Below are positions 57,070-64,000 of a stretch of 64,000 bases of DNA, piece after piece (position 1 is the first letter of the stretch; every line of letters begins with the position of its first letter). The notes below the pieces were generated by a model. The model saw only the letters and a program-made list of their open reading frames with translations. It was not told the origin of the DNA and searched no databases. This DNA comes from Rudanella lutea DSM 19387. GTDB taxonomy: Bacteria; Bacteroidota; Bacteroidia; Cytophagales; Spirosomataceae. Both the position numbers and the translations under genes were made by a program. The stretch is taken from the NCBI RefSeq assembly GCF_000383955.1, contig NZ_KB913013.1:1952277-2016276 (forward strand). Direction: 5' to 3'.

Positions 57070-57768
57070 ATGAGAAACGTTCTTTTCGCCGGGCTCCTGT
57101 TGAGCCTGTTTGCGTTTATAGCGGCCCCGCAAACGGTTGAGCGACTGTCGGCTACGATGACAACCCGGCAGGTTCAGAAAGGCAAATCGGTGACGGTCCG
57201 GGGCGAGGTGTACTACCAGCGCAATGGCAACATGGTCACGCATTTTACCTTTCCGCAGGAAGTGATCATTCTGGCCAACAAGCTGGGAGAAACCCGCATT
57301 TACGACCCCCGCCGGAACGCCGTCATGCGATACCAGAACAATGCGTTCAGCACCTCAACTACCCAATTGGCGTACTTCCTGACGGGGGCTACTGCCGATA
57401 TGGGCCTTATTCAGCTCGGGTTTGTGCAAGACCGCACTTACAATACCGGCAAACTGCTCGTGACCGAGTGGCGACTCAAAACACCCGACCCCAAGGCCGC
57501 CATCCAGCGGGTCAAAGTGGTTTTTGATAAGGCCAACCCGATCTACATGGATTATAAAAACACGGCCGGTAAACTTATCCGCAAGGTGTTTTACTACAGC
57601 TACCAACCCATTGACGGGCGTCCGTTTCCGATGGCAACCACCGAGATTGTGTACGACGGGGCCGACTCGACCGTAGCCAAGACCACCTATGGCGGCATCA
57701 AAATCAACGGCGATGCCAACAGTCCGTATTTTCAGTACAGCATACCGGCTAATGCCCGTGTTGAATAA
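57070..57768 (+). CDS. LolA-like outer-membrane lipoprotein carrier family protein
   Basis: A 232-residue exported protein: signal peptide (ending FIAAPQ), then a half-barrel fold suggested by alternating strands with GEVYYQRNGNMVTHFTFPQE and ETRIYDPRRNAVMRYQNN, where LolA has its conserved arginine region. LolA ferries lipoproteins across the periplasm; Bacteroidota have several divergent members. ATG 57070 opens the signal peptide; an upstream in-frame start at 57013 lies within the promoter. The next gene begins 55 bases downstream. Confidence 0.72.
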   Translation: MRNVLFAGLLLSLFAFIAAPQTVERLSATMTTRQVQKGKSVTVRGEVYYQRNGNMVTHFTFPQEVIILANKLGETRIYDPRRNAVMRYQNNAFSTSTTQLAYFLTGATADMGLIQLGFVQDRTYNTGKLLVTEWRLKTPDPKAAIQRVKVVFDKANPIYMDYKNTAGKLIRKVFYYSYQPIDGRPFPMATTEIVYDGADSTVAKTTYGGIKINGDANSPYFQYSIPANARVE

Positions 57769-57823
57769 CTCTCTAAAGTGTAGAACCACAACCTATTGTG
57801 GCTTCTTTGCGCGAGCCTTTATC

Positions 57824-58324
57824 ATGGTGAAAACCCCGACCAAGACGCAAAACCTATTGCAGGGTAAGACGCGAAGTATCGCGTCTCTACTGATGCTGCT
57901 TTGCTGCTACCCGGCGCTGGCTCAGAACCGTCAACAAGCCGATCTTCAACTCATTGCCAGCCGGGATTTCCGAACGGGCGACGAGTTTGCGCAATACCGG
58001 CGGGCGGGCAACAGCACCCGCACCCTGGCTACCCGGCGGCAAAGCTGGCTGGCACGTTATAACCCGGTGTCGCTCACCCTCAAGGGGGCTATGCTTGGCT
58101 ATCAGCGGCTCATGTCGCAGCAGTTGGCCCGCTCCTGCCCCTATGAGCTCACCTGCTCTAACTTCAGCAAAAGCGCGATTGAACAGTACGGCCTTGTGAA
58201 AGGCGTTTTTCTGAGTGCCGACCGCATCACCCGTTGCAACCGCATCGGATTGCTCGACGTACGGCCTATCAACATCAACGAACAGGACGGTACCGTTCTG
58301 GATTCACTCAGCTGGTACCGATGA
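57824..58324 (+). CDS. YidD-like membrane protein insertion efficiency factor with signal peptide
   Basis: A 166-residue protein with the YidD core at about 95-150: SCPYELTCSNFSKSAIEQYG, GVFLSADRITRCN, including the conserved cysteines. YidD helps YidC insert membrane proteins and is normally ~70-90 residues and cytosolic. Here an N-terminal signal peptide (cut after ALAQ) and ~60 extra residues precede the core, so the location may be periplasmic. A hairpin palindrome (57864-57890) encodes KTRSIASLL of the signal. The stop overlaps the next ATG by four bases. Confidence 0.78.
   Translation: MVKTPTKTQNLLQGKTRSIASLLMLLCCYPALAQNRQQADLQLIASRDFRTGDEFAQYRRAGNSTRTLATRRQSWLARYNPVSLTLKGAMLGYQRLMSQQLARSCPYELTCSNFSKSAIEQYGLVKGVFLSADRITRCNRIGLLDVRPININEQDGTVLDSLSWYR
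57864..57890. repeat. REP-like palindrome within the YidD-like gene
   Basis: AGACGCGA (57867-57874) pairs with TCGCGTCT (57879-57886) around AGTA; GTA/TAC at the ends extend the stem with one bulge. The minus strand reads GTAGAGACGCGATACTTCGC. It is translated inside the signal peptide. Confidence 0.75.
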
Positions 58325-59190
58325 AATGGCTTATCTGTTGGATGGGCTTGCTCTGGGTGGGCGTGTCGGGTGTGTGTGCACAAACCCGCGCTTCGTTTGG
58401 GCGCGAGTGGCAGTTTGCGCAGTACCTGGCCGACAAAGAGGCCGTCACTGAAGCCGTTTACGTCCTCGATCAGCTCGAACCACTGGCCCGCAACACCGCT
58501 CAGCGCGACTCACTCCATTATTTTCGGGGATGGCTGGCCTACACCAGCAAAGACCTGACGGTAGCGCATCAGAAACTCCTGTCGGTATCGGCAGCCTCGC
58601 CATTTTATACCAAATCGCGCTACTTTGGCGCGTACTGCCTCGCTTTTGCCGGCAACCGCGACTCGGCCCGTGTGGTCATGCAAACCTTACCCACGCCCGA
58701 CTCTGCGTTTCGCGAACTTAAAGCCCTGCAATTGGGTGGGCTGGCCTTGTTACAACGCCGACATGCCGAATATGAAACTCACAAACAGGCGTTTACGTAC
58801 CGCTCATACGCCCTTGTCAACGAACAGCAACGGCTCAATCGCTACGATTCCACGCTGCGCGCCGAAAAACGCCGGTCGCCATTGGTAGCGGGTTTGTACA
58901 GTGCTGCGTTGCCGGGCTTAGGCAAAATTTACGCGGGCAAAACGAAACAGGGTATTGCTGCCTTTCTGCCTATTCTGTCGCTTGGGTTGCTCACGTACGA
59001 GGGCCTGCGGAAAGATGGCCCACGCAGTGCACGGTTCATTGGCTTCGGGTCGTTGTTTACGGTTTTTTACGTCGGCAACATCTGGGGGAGTGTTTTATCC
59101 GTGAAAGTCAAACGCAACGAATTCAGGCGCGAGTATGATAACAAGATTCTGTTTGATATGCACATTCCTGTGCGTAACCTGCTTAACTAA
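58321..59190 (+). CDS. Exported DUF5683-like protein with TPR-like N-terminal region
   Basis: A 289-residue protein: signal peptide (GVCAQ), a helical repeat region (about 25-190), and a C-terminal membrane domain with two to three helices (GLYSAALPGLGKIYAGKTKQ at about 210-230, then LPILSLGLLTYEGL). The PGLGKIYAGK motif is typical of small TM2/DUF5683-like modules. Function unknown. It overlaps the YidD-like gene by four bases and the next gene by 56, so the three are an operon. Confidence 0.7.
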   Translation: MKWLICWMGLLWVGVSGVCAQTRASFGREWQFAQYLADKEAVTEAVYVLDQLEPLARNTAQRDSLHYFRGWLAYTSKDLTVAHQKLLSVSAASPFYTKSRYFGAYCLAFAGNRDSARVVMQTLPTPDSAFRELKALQLGGLALLQRRHAEYETHKQAFTYRSYALVNEQQRLNRYDSTLRAEKRRSPLVAGLYSAALPGLGKIYAGKTKQGIAAFLPILSLGLLTYEGLRKDGPRSARFIGFGSLFTVFYVGNIWGSVLSVKVKRNEFRREYDNKILFDMHIPVRNLLN

Positions 59191-59986
59191 CGGGCAGTCG
59201 CTGGCGCAGTGGTGGTTGCAACAGGCCGACTCGCTGGCCGGGTCCGGGCGTTTTTTCGAAGCCGGTATCGCCTACGACCGGGTTGGCTTTGAAGAAGCTG
59301 ATTCGGCGGCCCGGTTGTCGGCTGTGCTCGGCAAGGTGCACTGCCTGAAACAACAGGGGCGGTTTGCCCCCGCCGTGCAGTACCTCAACGGCGAAGTAAC
59401 CAACGCCTACCCCGACTCGGTGTTACTGATGCTTCGGCACGAGCAAATTACCTGTGCGTATCTGGCCGGGCAATTCGAAAACGCCCTCTCGCTGTTGGAG
59501 CGGCTGCCCTACCTCCACCCCGACCGCCCAACCGAAACTCCACTGACGCGTGTAGTACGGATTCTGTCGCTCAACGAACTACAACGCTGGCCCGAAGCTG
59601 GTGCCGCCTATCGGCAACTACTTGCTCAGACCGGTGCCGACACTACGAAAACCCCTTATGGGCAACTGCCCCGGCTGAAAAGCGAACAGAAGGCCGAGCG
59701 ACTGTCTACGTTTATACCCGGCGGGGGGCAGTTTTATGCAGGCAAACCGGGCGAAGCCATCCTGAGCATTCTGGTGCAGTCGGCGGGATTATATTTCGGT
59801 GTGACTAACTTTCTGGCGGGGTATTATCTGTCGGCCTGGGGGGTGGGTGCCGCCCTGTTTGGGTCATTTCACGCGGGGGGTATTCGCCGGTCGCAACATC
59901 TCGTCAGGGAATACAACAGTCGGCAGGTGCGGCAGTTCAATGAAACTGTAAAGAAGGAAGTGCTGCAACAAGTGGGCAATCAATAA
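59135..59986 (+). CDS. Exported TPR protein with DUF5683-like end, paralogue of the preceding gene
   Basis: A 283-residue protein with a signal peptide (ending LTNGQ), TPR-like helices (AGIAYDRVGFEEADSAARLS, ENALSLLERLPYLHPD) and a C-terminal FIPGGGQFYAGKPGEAILSI module like PGLGKIYAGK of its neighbour, plus two membrane helices. The pair looks like a tandem duplication that diverged. The 56-base overlap with the upstream gene, in another frame, is long but ATG 59135 directly opens the signal peptide. Function unknown. Confidence 0.72.
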   Translation: MITRFCLICTFLCVTCLTNGQSLAQWWLQQADSLAGSGRFFEAGIAYDRVGFEEADSAARLSAVLGKVHCLKQQGRFAPAVQYLNGEVTNAYPDSVLLMLRHEQITCAYLAGQFENALSLLERLPYLHPDRPTETPLTRVVRILSLNELQRWPEAGAAYRQLLAQTGADTTKTPYGQLPRLKSEQKAERLSTFIPGGGQFYAGKPGEAILSILVQSAGLYFGVTNFLAGYYLSAWGVGAALFGSFHAGGIRRSQHLVREYNSRQVRQFNETVKKEVLQQVGNQ

Positions 59987-60011
59987 ATCGATCCCGAAAA
60001 AGGGCATAAAA

Positions 60012-60044
60012 AAGAAGACATCTCACCCGGTGAGATGTCTTCTT
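60012..60044. terminator. Bidirectional terminator with GACATCTC stem
   Basis: AAGAAGACATCTCACC (60012-60027) pairs perfectly with GGTGAGATGTCTTCTT (60029-60044). A-runs before and CAATTT after fit a two-way stop between convergent genes. It shares the GAGATGTC word with the sprA terminator. Confidence 0.8.
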
Positions 60045-60066
60045 CAATTTCATAAACTATGAGCCC

Positions 60067-60507
60067 TTACTTAGCCCACATGAAGAACTTCGGATTGTCG
60101 ATATAAGGCGACAGGTTGTCGTTGTTGATGATCAGCACGATCAAGTCAACAAGGGGTACAACACCAAAGATACCACCACACGTCAGGATGTAGCCGATCC
60201 AGGTAAGTGGCTTAGTACCCAAGTACAGACGGTGAATACCCAGACCACCCAGGAACAGGTTCAACAACAGAGCCGGAACAAACTCTTTGTTGGCTTTCAC
60301 CTGCGCAGGAGCAGCCGTCATGGCGGTCATTGCCGACTGGTTTTGCAGCATATCGTTCTGCACAACCGACAGGCTGATGTCTTCGCTCTGGGCGATCAAC
60401 TGCTCTACTTGCTGGTCATCGACCATGTACGCTTCAACGGATGCATCGGCAGCAAAAGCACTCATGCTGGCTACGGTGAGCATCAAGAAAAGGAATAATT
60501 TTTTCAT
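60067..60507 (-). CDS. TM2 domain protein with signal peptide
   Basis: A 146-residue protein: signal peptide (MSAFAADA), a Gln/Met/Ala-rich linker, and a C-terminal TM2 domain with two helices (FVPALLLNLFLGGLGIHRLY and a second after GYILTCGGIFGVVPLVDLI). The GxHRxYLG motif is seen as GIHRLYLG. TM2 proteins occur in many bacteria without a known role. The DUF5683-like modules of the convergent operon are distantly similar in style. Confidence 0.85.
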   Translation of the reverse strand: MKKLFLFLMLTVASMSAFAADASVEAYMVDDQQVEQLIAQSEDISLSVVQNDMLQNQSAMTAMTAAPAQVKANKEFVPALLLNLFLGGLGIHRLYLGTKPLTWIGYILTCGGIFGVVPLVDLIVLIINNDNLSPYIDNPKFFMWAK

Positions 60508-60652
60508 GAATGAATTAGTAATAGTGAACCGCGTAAAACTAGGATGAAAAGCAGTACCTCACAAACACAAATGTCTATTTTCAACATGAATTGATTCGAA
60601 CGGCGGGTGAACCCGCCAACGTGATCGACAAACCGGACTATGGGGCTACAAA

Positions 60653-60681
60653 AAACCCCGCCTGGTGACCGGGCGGGGTTT
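60653..60681 (-). terminator. Terminator of the cold-shock gene
   Basis: AAACCCCGCC (60653-60662) pairs with GGCGGGGTTT (60672-60681); on the minus strand the stem is followed by TTTTTTG. It is 34 bases after the csp stop. Another small perfect hairpin GGCGGGT/ACCCGCC lies at 60602-60617. Confidence 0.88.
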
Positions 60682-60714
60682 GTATGTTGAAAAGTCAGGG
60701 ACAAGTCCCCTTCC

Positions 60715-60909
60715 TTACAGTTTCTGTACTTTAACGGCGTTGAGGCCTTTCTTGCCATCAACTACTTCGTACTGTACCTGATCGTTTTCACGAATCGTGA
60801 CGCCGTTCAGGCCGGTGATGTGTACGAAGATTTCTTTCTTCGACTCATCATCAACAATAAAACCGTACCCTTTGCTCTCGTTGAAAAACTTAACTACTCC
60901 TGTTTGCAT
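60715..60909 (-). CDS. Cold-shock domain protein (CspA family)
   Basis: A 64-residue CSD protein. RNP1 KGYGFIV and RNP2 EIFVHIT are both present in MQTGVVKFFNESKGYGFI and following. It binds single-stranded RNA/DNA and melts mRNA structure. ATG 60909 is the usual start (MQTGVVKFF); nine more codons are open upstream without similarity. The upstream 300 bases hold no other gene and may include a long regulatory leader as is known for csp genes. Confidence 0.96.
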   Translation of the reverse strand: MQTGVVKFFNESKGYGFIVDDESKKEIFVHITGLNGVTIRENDQVQYEVVDGKKGLNAVKVQKL

Positions 60910-61234
60910 GATTGTAAAAAGTAAAAAATAGAACATTAAAAAGGCACTTTCTTACAAAGGACGCAATAGGCACCAAAGACGCAAACAAGAGTACTTGGCA
61001 ATCAACTGAACGCACTTTGTCAGGCAGTGTGTGGCATCTTGATAAGATAACCGACTCCCTTTGAACACAAAAGAAGTAAATTTGTTCCACACAACCGCAA
61101 AACTTTTCACTAATTTAAGGCCGTTAAATAAATGGTTTATTTTGAGTAACAGGCCACTAAACAAAATCCTGTAGGTTGTCGTTGTGTAGTACCGAGTTCA
61201 ACGTATATACATTGCCCAGCAGGCGCTTAGCTTC
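60910..61234. other. Divergent gap between csp and PspC genes
   Basis: No gene is seen in these 325 bases. TTTG (61060-61063) and TAAATTTG (61077-61084) may be a plus-strand promoter for the PspC gene, though the spacing of 13 is short. No TAnnTTTG match was found on the minus strand for csp. Confidence 0.45.
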
Positions 61235-61456
61235 ATGAACAAGATCAGATACTTCGTCGAAAAACAAGCTTTTGGTGTTTGCTCAGTTCTGGGTGAACGC
61301 ATGAATATCTCCGCCAGCAGCATCCGGCTGTATTTCATTTACACCTCGTTTCTGACGCTCGGCTCACCCGTTATTATTTATCTGGTGCTGGCATTCTGGA
61401 TGGAGATGAACAAACACCTCCGGCGCCACGCCCACCCGACCATCTGGGAATTGTGA
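61235..61456 (+). CDS. PspC domain protein
   Basis: A 73-residue protein of the phage-shock-protein C family. It shows the PspC pattern FGVCSVLGERMNISASSIRLYF followed by one membrane helix (SPVIIYLVLAFWM); named in parts: FGVCSVLGERMN and ISASSIRLYF. PspC-like proteins sense or bind membrane stress effectors. It stands alone between cold-shock and glycosyltransferase genes. Confidence 0.88.
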   Translation: MNKIRYFVEKQAFGVCSVLGERMNISASSIRLYFIYTSFLTLGSPVIIYLVLAFWMEMNKHLRRHAHPTIWEL

Positions 61457-61530
61457 TAGGGGTTTTACGGGCCTGTGCTAACAAGCCCCGCAAGGAAGGT
61501 CACCCAAAGGCTACAATGAGAGCAGCCTGA

Positions 61531-62559
61531 TCAATCCATTACTTCGGCGTAGGTTTTCTTCTTATTGGCAAAATACTGCCAGACAATGCTCTGTTGCACC
61601 ACCGGCAGCTCCGAAAGTTGCTGTTGGGGTTTCAGCGCCCGGCGTTGCCTGGCGAGAGTAGGCAGGTGCCCGTAGAAAGCAAAGTGCGCCCGAATAATGG
61701 CCCAGACATCGGCAATCTGCCCCTGTTTCAGAAACAAAACCGACGACAGACCGTCGAGTACCAGCCGAAACAGCAACTTGGGCCACAACCAACCCGAAGG
61801 CAGGTTTTTGTACAGCATATACAAGCTGTTGCGGTAGTTCAGATAGGTTTTGTGCGGGTTCACTTTGGGTAGGGTGCCCCCACCAACGTGGTACACCGTC
61901 GACTCACCACACGCCCAGGCCTCGTAGCCCAGCCGCTGTATGCGCCAGCACCAGTCGATTTCCTCCATGTGGGCAAAAAAATGGGCATCAAAGCCACCCG
62001 ACTGGTGAAACACGTCGGCCCGAACTACCAGACAAGCTCCCGTTGCCCAGAACACACGCCGGTTGTCATTGTACTGCCCCCGGTCGGGCTCGAAGGTGGC
62101 AAACACGCGACCCCGGCAAAACACGTAGCCGAGATAGTCGATGTAGCCACCGGCTGCACCAGCATGTTCGAACAGGTCGCGCCGGTTAAAATCGCGGATT
62201 TTGGGTTGGCAGGCCGCTACACGCGGGTTAGCGTCCATCAGGCGCAGAATCGGCTCAATCCAGCCCGCAGTCGGTTCAATGTCGGAGTTGACCAGTGCGT
62301 AATACGTAGCCCCGCCATGTACCTGCCGAATCTGTTCGAGGGCTTCGTTGTAGCCACCCGCATAGCCGGTATTGCGTGTGAGCCTGACGACCGTTACGCC
62401 CGGAAAATTGGCCTGCAAATAAGCCACCGACCCATCGGTCGAGGCATTGTCGGCCACAAAAACCGGGTGCCCGTCGGCGTGTTGGAGTACAAGCGGCAGA
62501 AACTGCTGGAGAAATGTTTGTCCGTTGTAGTTAAGGATAACTAAGGCAAGCCGGGTCAT
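61531..62559 (-). CDS. GT2 family glycosyltransferase (rhamnosyltransferase-like)
   Basis: A 342-residue cytosolic GT-A transferase: LALVILNYNGQTFLQQFLP, VADNASTDGS, LVNSDIEPTAGWIEP as metal site, FWATGACLVVRADVF and FFAHMEEIDWCWRIQRLGY, the HxEExDxxxR-type motif of WcaA/RfbF-like enzymes. The C-terminus (about 260-342) is amphipathic and basic. It lies outside the main glycan locus, so it may serve another surface glycan such as the O-glycan of secreted proteins, which is a guess. Confidence 0.92.
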   Translation of the reverse strand: MTRLALVILNYNGQTFLQQFLPLVLQHADGHPVFVADNASTDGSVAYLQANFPGVTVVRLTRNTGYAGGYNEALEQIRQVHGGATYYALVNSDIEPTAGWIEPILRLMDANPRVAACQPKIRDFNRRDLFEHAGAAGGYIDYLGYVFCRGRVFATFEPDRGQYNDNRRVFWATGACLVVRADVFHQSGGFDAHFFAHMEEIDWCWRIQRLGYEAWACGESTVYHVGGGTLPKVNPHKTYLNYRNSLYMLYKNLPSGWLWPKLLFRLVLDGLSSVLFLKQGQIADVWAIIRAHFAFYGHLPTLARQRRALKPQQQLSELPVVQQSIVWQYFANKKKTYAEVMD

Positions 62560-62646
62560 TCAGGTGGTTTGCGGCTTACCCGTCTGGGTGTGCAGCAGCA
62601 GGCAACTGCCAACTGTACACGCTAACCGGTAAGCTATGTTAAAAAA

Positions 62647-63009
62647 TTACGGCATCATATTGCCCAGATCCATTCCGGGAATGTTGGGCAGAAGGCCTTC
62701 GGTCGATTTGCGGAGGTGTTCGCGGATTTTGGGCTCCATGGTCTCCATAGCCTTATTGATGGCAGCGACCACCAGATCCTGAAGCATCTCGCGGTCGTCG
62801 TTGGAGGTGCCAATCGACTTCACCATGTCCGGATCAATTTCCAGTTTGATTACCTGCTTGAGACCGTTGACGGTGGCCCGAACCATACCCGCCCCCGACT
62901 CACCCGTTTCGGTAAGGGTAGAGAGGCTTTGCTGGGCTTCCTGCATTCGGGCCTGAATGTCTTTCATCTTCCCGAACATGTCCATCATATTTCCTAAGTT
63001 CCCGAACAT
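62647..63009 (-). CDS. YbaB/EbfC family nucleoid-associated protein
   Basis: A 120-residue DNA-binding protein: Met-rich N-terminus (MFGNLGNMMDMFGKMKDIQ), a helix, the central beta-strands with VRATVNGLKQVIKLEID and a C-terminal helix LVVAAINKAMETMEPKIREH. It forms dimers and binds DNA; often next to dnaX-recR in other phyla, not here. The C-terminal tail (LLPNIPGMDLGNMMP) is a Bacteroidota feature. Confidence 0.93.
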   Translation of the reverse strand: MFGNLGNMMDMFGKMKDIQARMQEAQQSLSTLTETGESGAGMVRATVNGLKQVIKLEIDPDMVKSIGTSNDDREMLQDLVVAAINKAMETMEPKIREHLRKSTEGLLPNIPGMDLGNMMP

Positions 63010-63131
63010 ATCTTTCTAAAGTTTTCAGTTTAGAGTTTATAGTTTTCAGTTGCTGACGCCTGATTACTCATCCACGCCCCAGCTATACTGTAAACCACAA
63101 ACAGGTGAACGCTCACCACCAAAACTGTCTT

Positions 63132-64000
63132 TTACCGAATCAGCAGTACTGAATCTGATTTGACGGTCTTTCTACCCGATCCATCGGTCACCTCAACGCG
63201 CCAGACGTAGGTACTCGCCGGAGCGGGTTGCCCGTTGAGGGTGCCATCCCAGCCGTCGTTTTCGTCGGAACTCGTGGTGCTGTAAATCACCGATCCCCAG
63301 CGGTCGAAGATAGTCAGCCGGTAGTTGTCGGTGAAAAACCCTTTCGCCTGGAAGCGGTCGTTTTGGCCATCGCCGTTCGGGGTAAAGGCCGTCGGTGCAA
63401 AGATACCGGCTTCGAGGTTCAATTCATACGGGTTCGAGCGGCTACTAAACCCATTAGCCGCTGTGGCCACAATCACAAACCGGTACAAGGGCAGGTCGGG
63501 GTCGCTGCGGTCGGGCTCAAAATGGGTGTTACTGCCCACCGGTTGCCGGCGCAACACGTTGCCCGTGATCCGGTCAATAATCTCGACCTCGTACTCGACT
63601 ACGGCAATCGGGCCAAAGGGCGAGTCGGCGGTCCAATCGAGGGCACCCGGCGAATCGGAGCGCAGCCAAATGGTACAGGCCGAAGCCGAGGGGGCCGACT
63701 CCTGCCCGCAGGCATTGCGGTACACCACCCGGTAACAATACGCCTGACTACTCGTTTTGGCCGATTTGTCGATAAAAATGGCGTCGTTCGTCGTTTGCCC
63801 CACGACATTGAACGGCCCGTTTGGCGAGTCGGCGCGGGAGATGATCGTGGTAAAATTGGTGGTAGCCCCCACGCTCGGCTGTAACGCCTGATACCGAACC
63901 GACCCATCACTTTCGACACTCACCCGAATATCGGTCATAGGCTGGGGCGGCTGTCCGTTGGAGCCCGTCACACAGAGCGAGTTCGAAACAAGGGTTGTCA
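63132..64000 (-). CDS. Gliding-motility/T9SS type B (CHU_C) protein, N-terminal part outside window
   Basis: The last 289 residues of a larger cell-surface protein; the frame is open to the right edge. Two fibronectin/Ig-like beta-domains (with NACGQESAPSASACT) precede a C-terminal CHU_C domain: IFAPTAFTPNGDGQNDRF, YRLTIFDRWGSVIYST, GWDGTLNGQPAPASTYVW and a final VLLIR strand. This domain directs export through the type IX system and surface attachment, so it is a likely client of the SprA coded at 37987-45603. Confidence 0.92.
   Translation of the reverse strand, partial: TTLVSNSLCVTGSNGQPPQPMTDIRVSVESDGSVRYQALQPSVGATTNFTTIISRADSPNGPFNVVGQTTNDAIFIDKSAKTSSQAYCYRVVYRNACGQESAPSASACTIWLRSDSPGALDWTADSPFGPIAVVEYEVEIIDRITGNVLRRQPVGSNTHFEPDRSDPDLPLYRFVIVATAANGFSSRSNPYELNLEAGIFAPTAFTPNGDGQNDRFQAKGFFTDNYRLTIFDRWGSVIYSTTSSDENDGWDGTLNGQPAPASTYVWRVEVTDGSGRKTVKSDSVLLIR

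Overview
This 64 kb window looks like a chromosomal segment of a GC-rich Bacteroidota, most likely a member of the Cytophagales close to Spirosoma/Rudanella (inference). The grounds are a full-length SprA (type IX secretion translocon), a CHU_C/type B sorting C-terminal domain at the right edge, Bacteroidota-type -7 boxes (TAnnTTTG) before many genes, few purine-rich ribosome binding sites, a ruvA-sprA neighbourhood and many short intergenic palindromes. I saw no rRNA, no tRNA, no transposase, no phage genes and no CRISPR array.

Layout. 1-8184: an M23 peptidase (cut by the edge), a CPA1 Na+/H+ antiporter and a run of secreted, probably catabolic proteins (heparinase-like lyase, di-haem peroxidase, DUF2264, sugar isomerase-like TIM barrel). 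8236-12138: a GlxA/AraC regulator, a Cys-less HMA-like protein, a lipoprotein and a lipase-META fusion. 12284-16702: two-component system 1 (response regulator, kinase, a 59-residue protein) and a ClC chloride channel. 16623-37744: a large exopolysaccharide/cell-surface locus in two arms that converge at about 26.2 kb. One arm has CpsB phosphatase, WecG-type transferase, two glycosyltransferases, Wzi and a beta-helix lipoprotein. The other has Wza, Wzc tyrosine kinase, priming sugar transferase, Wzx-like flippase, acyltransferase, Wzy-like polymerase and GT2, preceded by a PagL-like lipid A deacylase and an ArnT-like transferase. 37987-46488: sprA and ruvA. 46699-51272: two-component system 2, a small membrane protein, a prohibitin-like lipoprotein and a barrel-like protein. 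51497-64000: housekeeping and envelope genes (MltD-like transglycosylase with LysM, gatA, tatA, mdh, LolA-like, YidD-like, TM2, cold shock, PspC, GT2, YbaB, CHU_C protein).

Main discovery. Both two-component systems have the same layout: regulator, kinase, then directly behind the kinase a promoter carrying four NNCTAA-like half-sites repeated every 11 bp, then a small gene. Two more such promoters lie nearby, one 5' of the ClC gene and one 5' of the prohibitin-like lipoprotein. In all four the last half-site starts exactly 21 bp before the TTTG (or TTCG) of the -7 box. I infer a PhoB/OmpR-style activator code with self-contained target genes. I know of no description of it, but could not search.

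The second theme is palindromes. At least three perfect or near-perfect hairpin elements lie in frame inside coding sequences near the N-terminus (flippase, SprA, YidD-like protein). A family of AATGTA/AATAATG inverted repeats sits in at least six intergenic gaps, and three hairpins share the same GAGATGnC stem.
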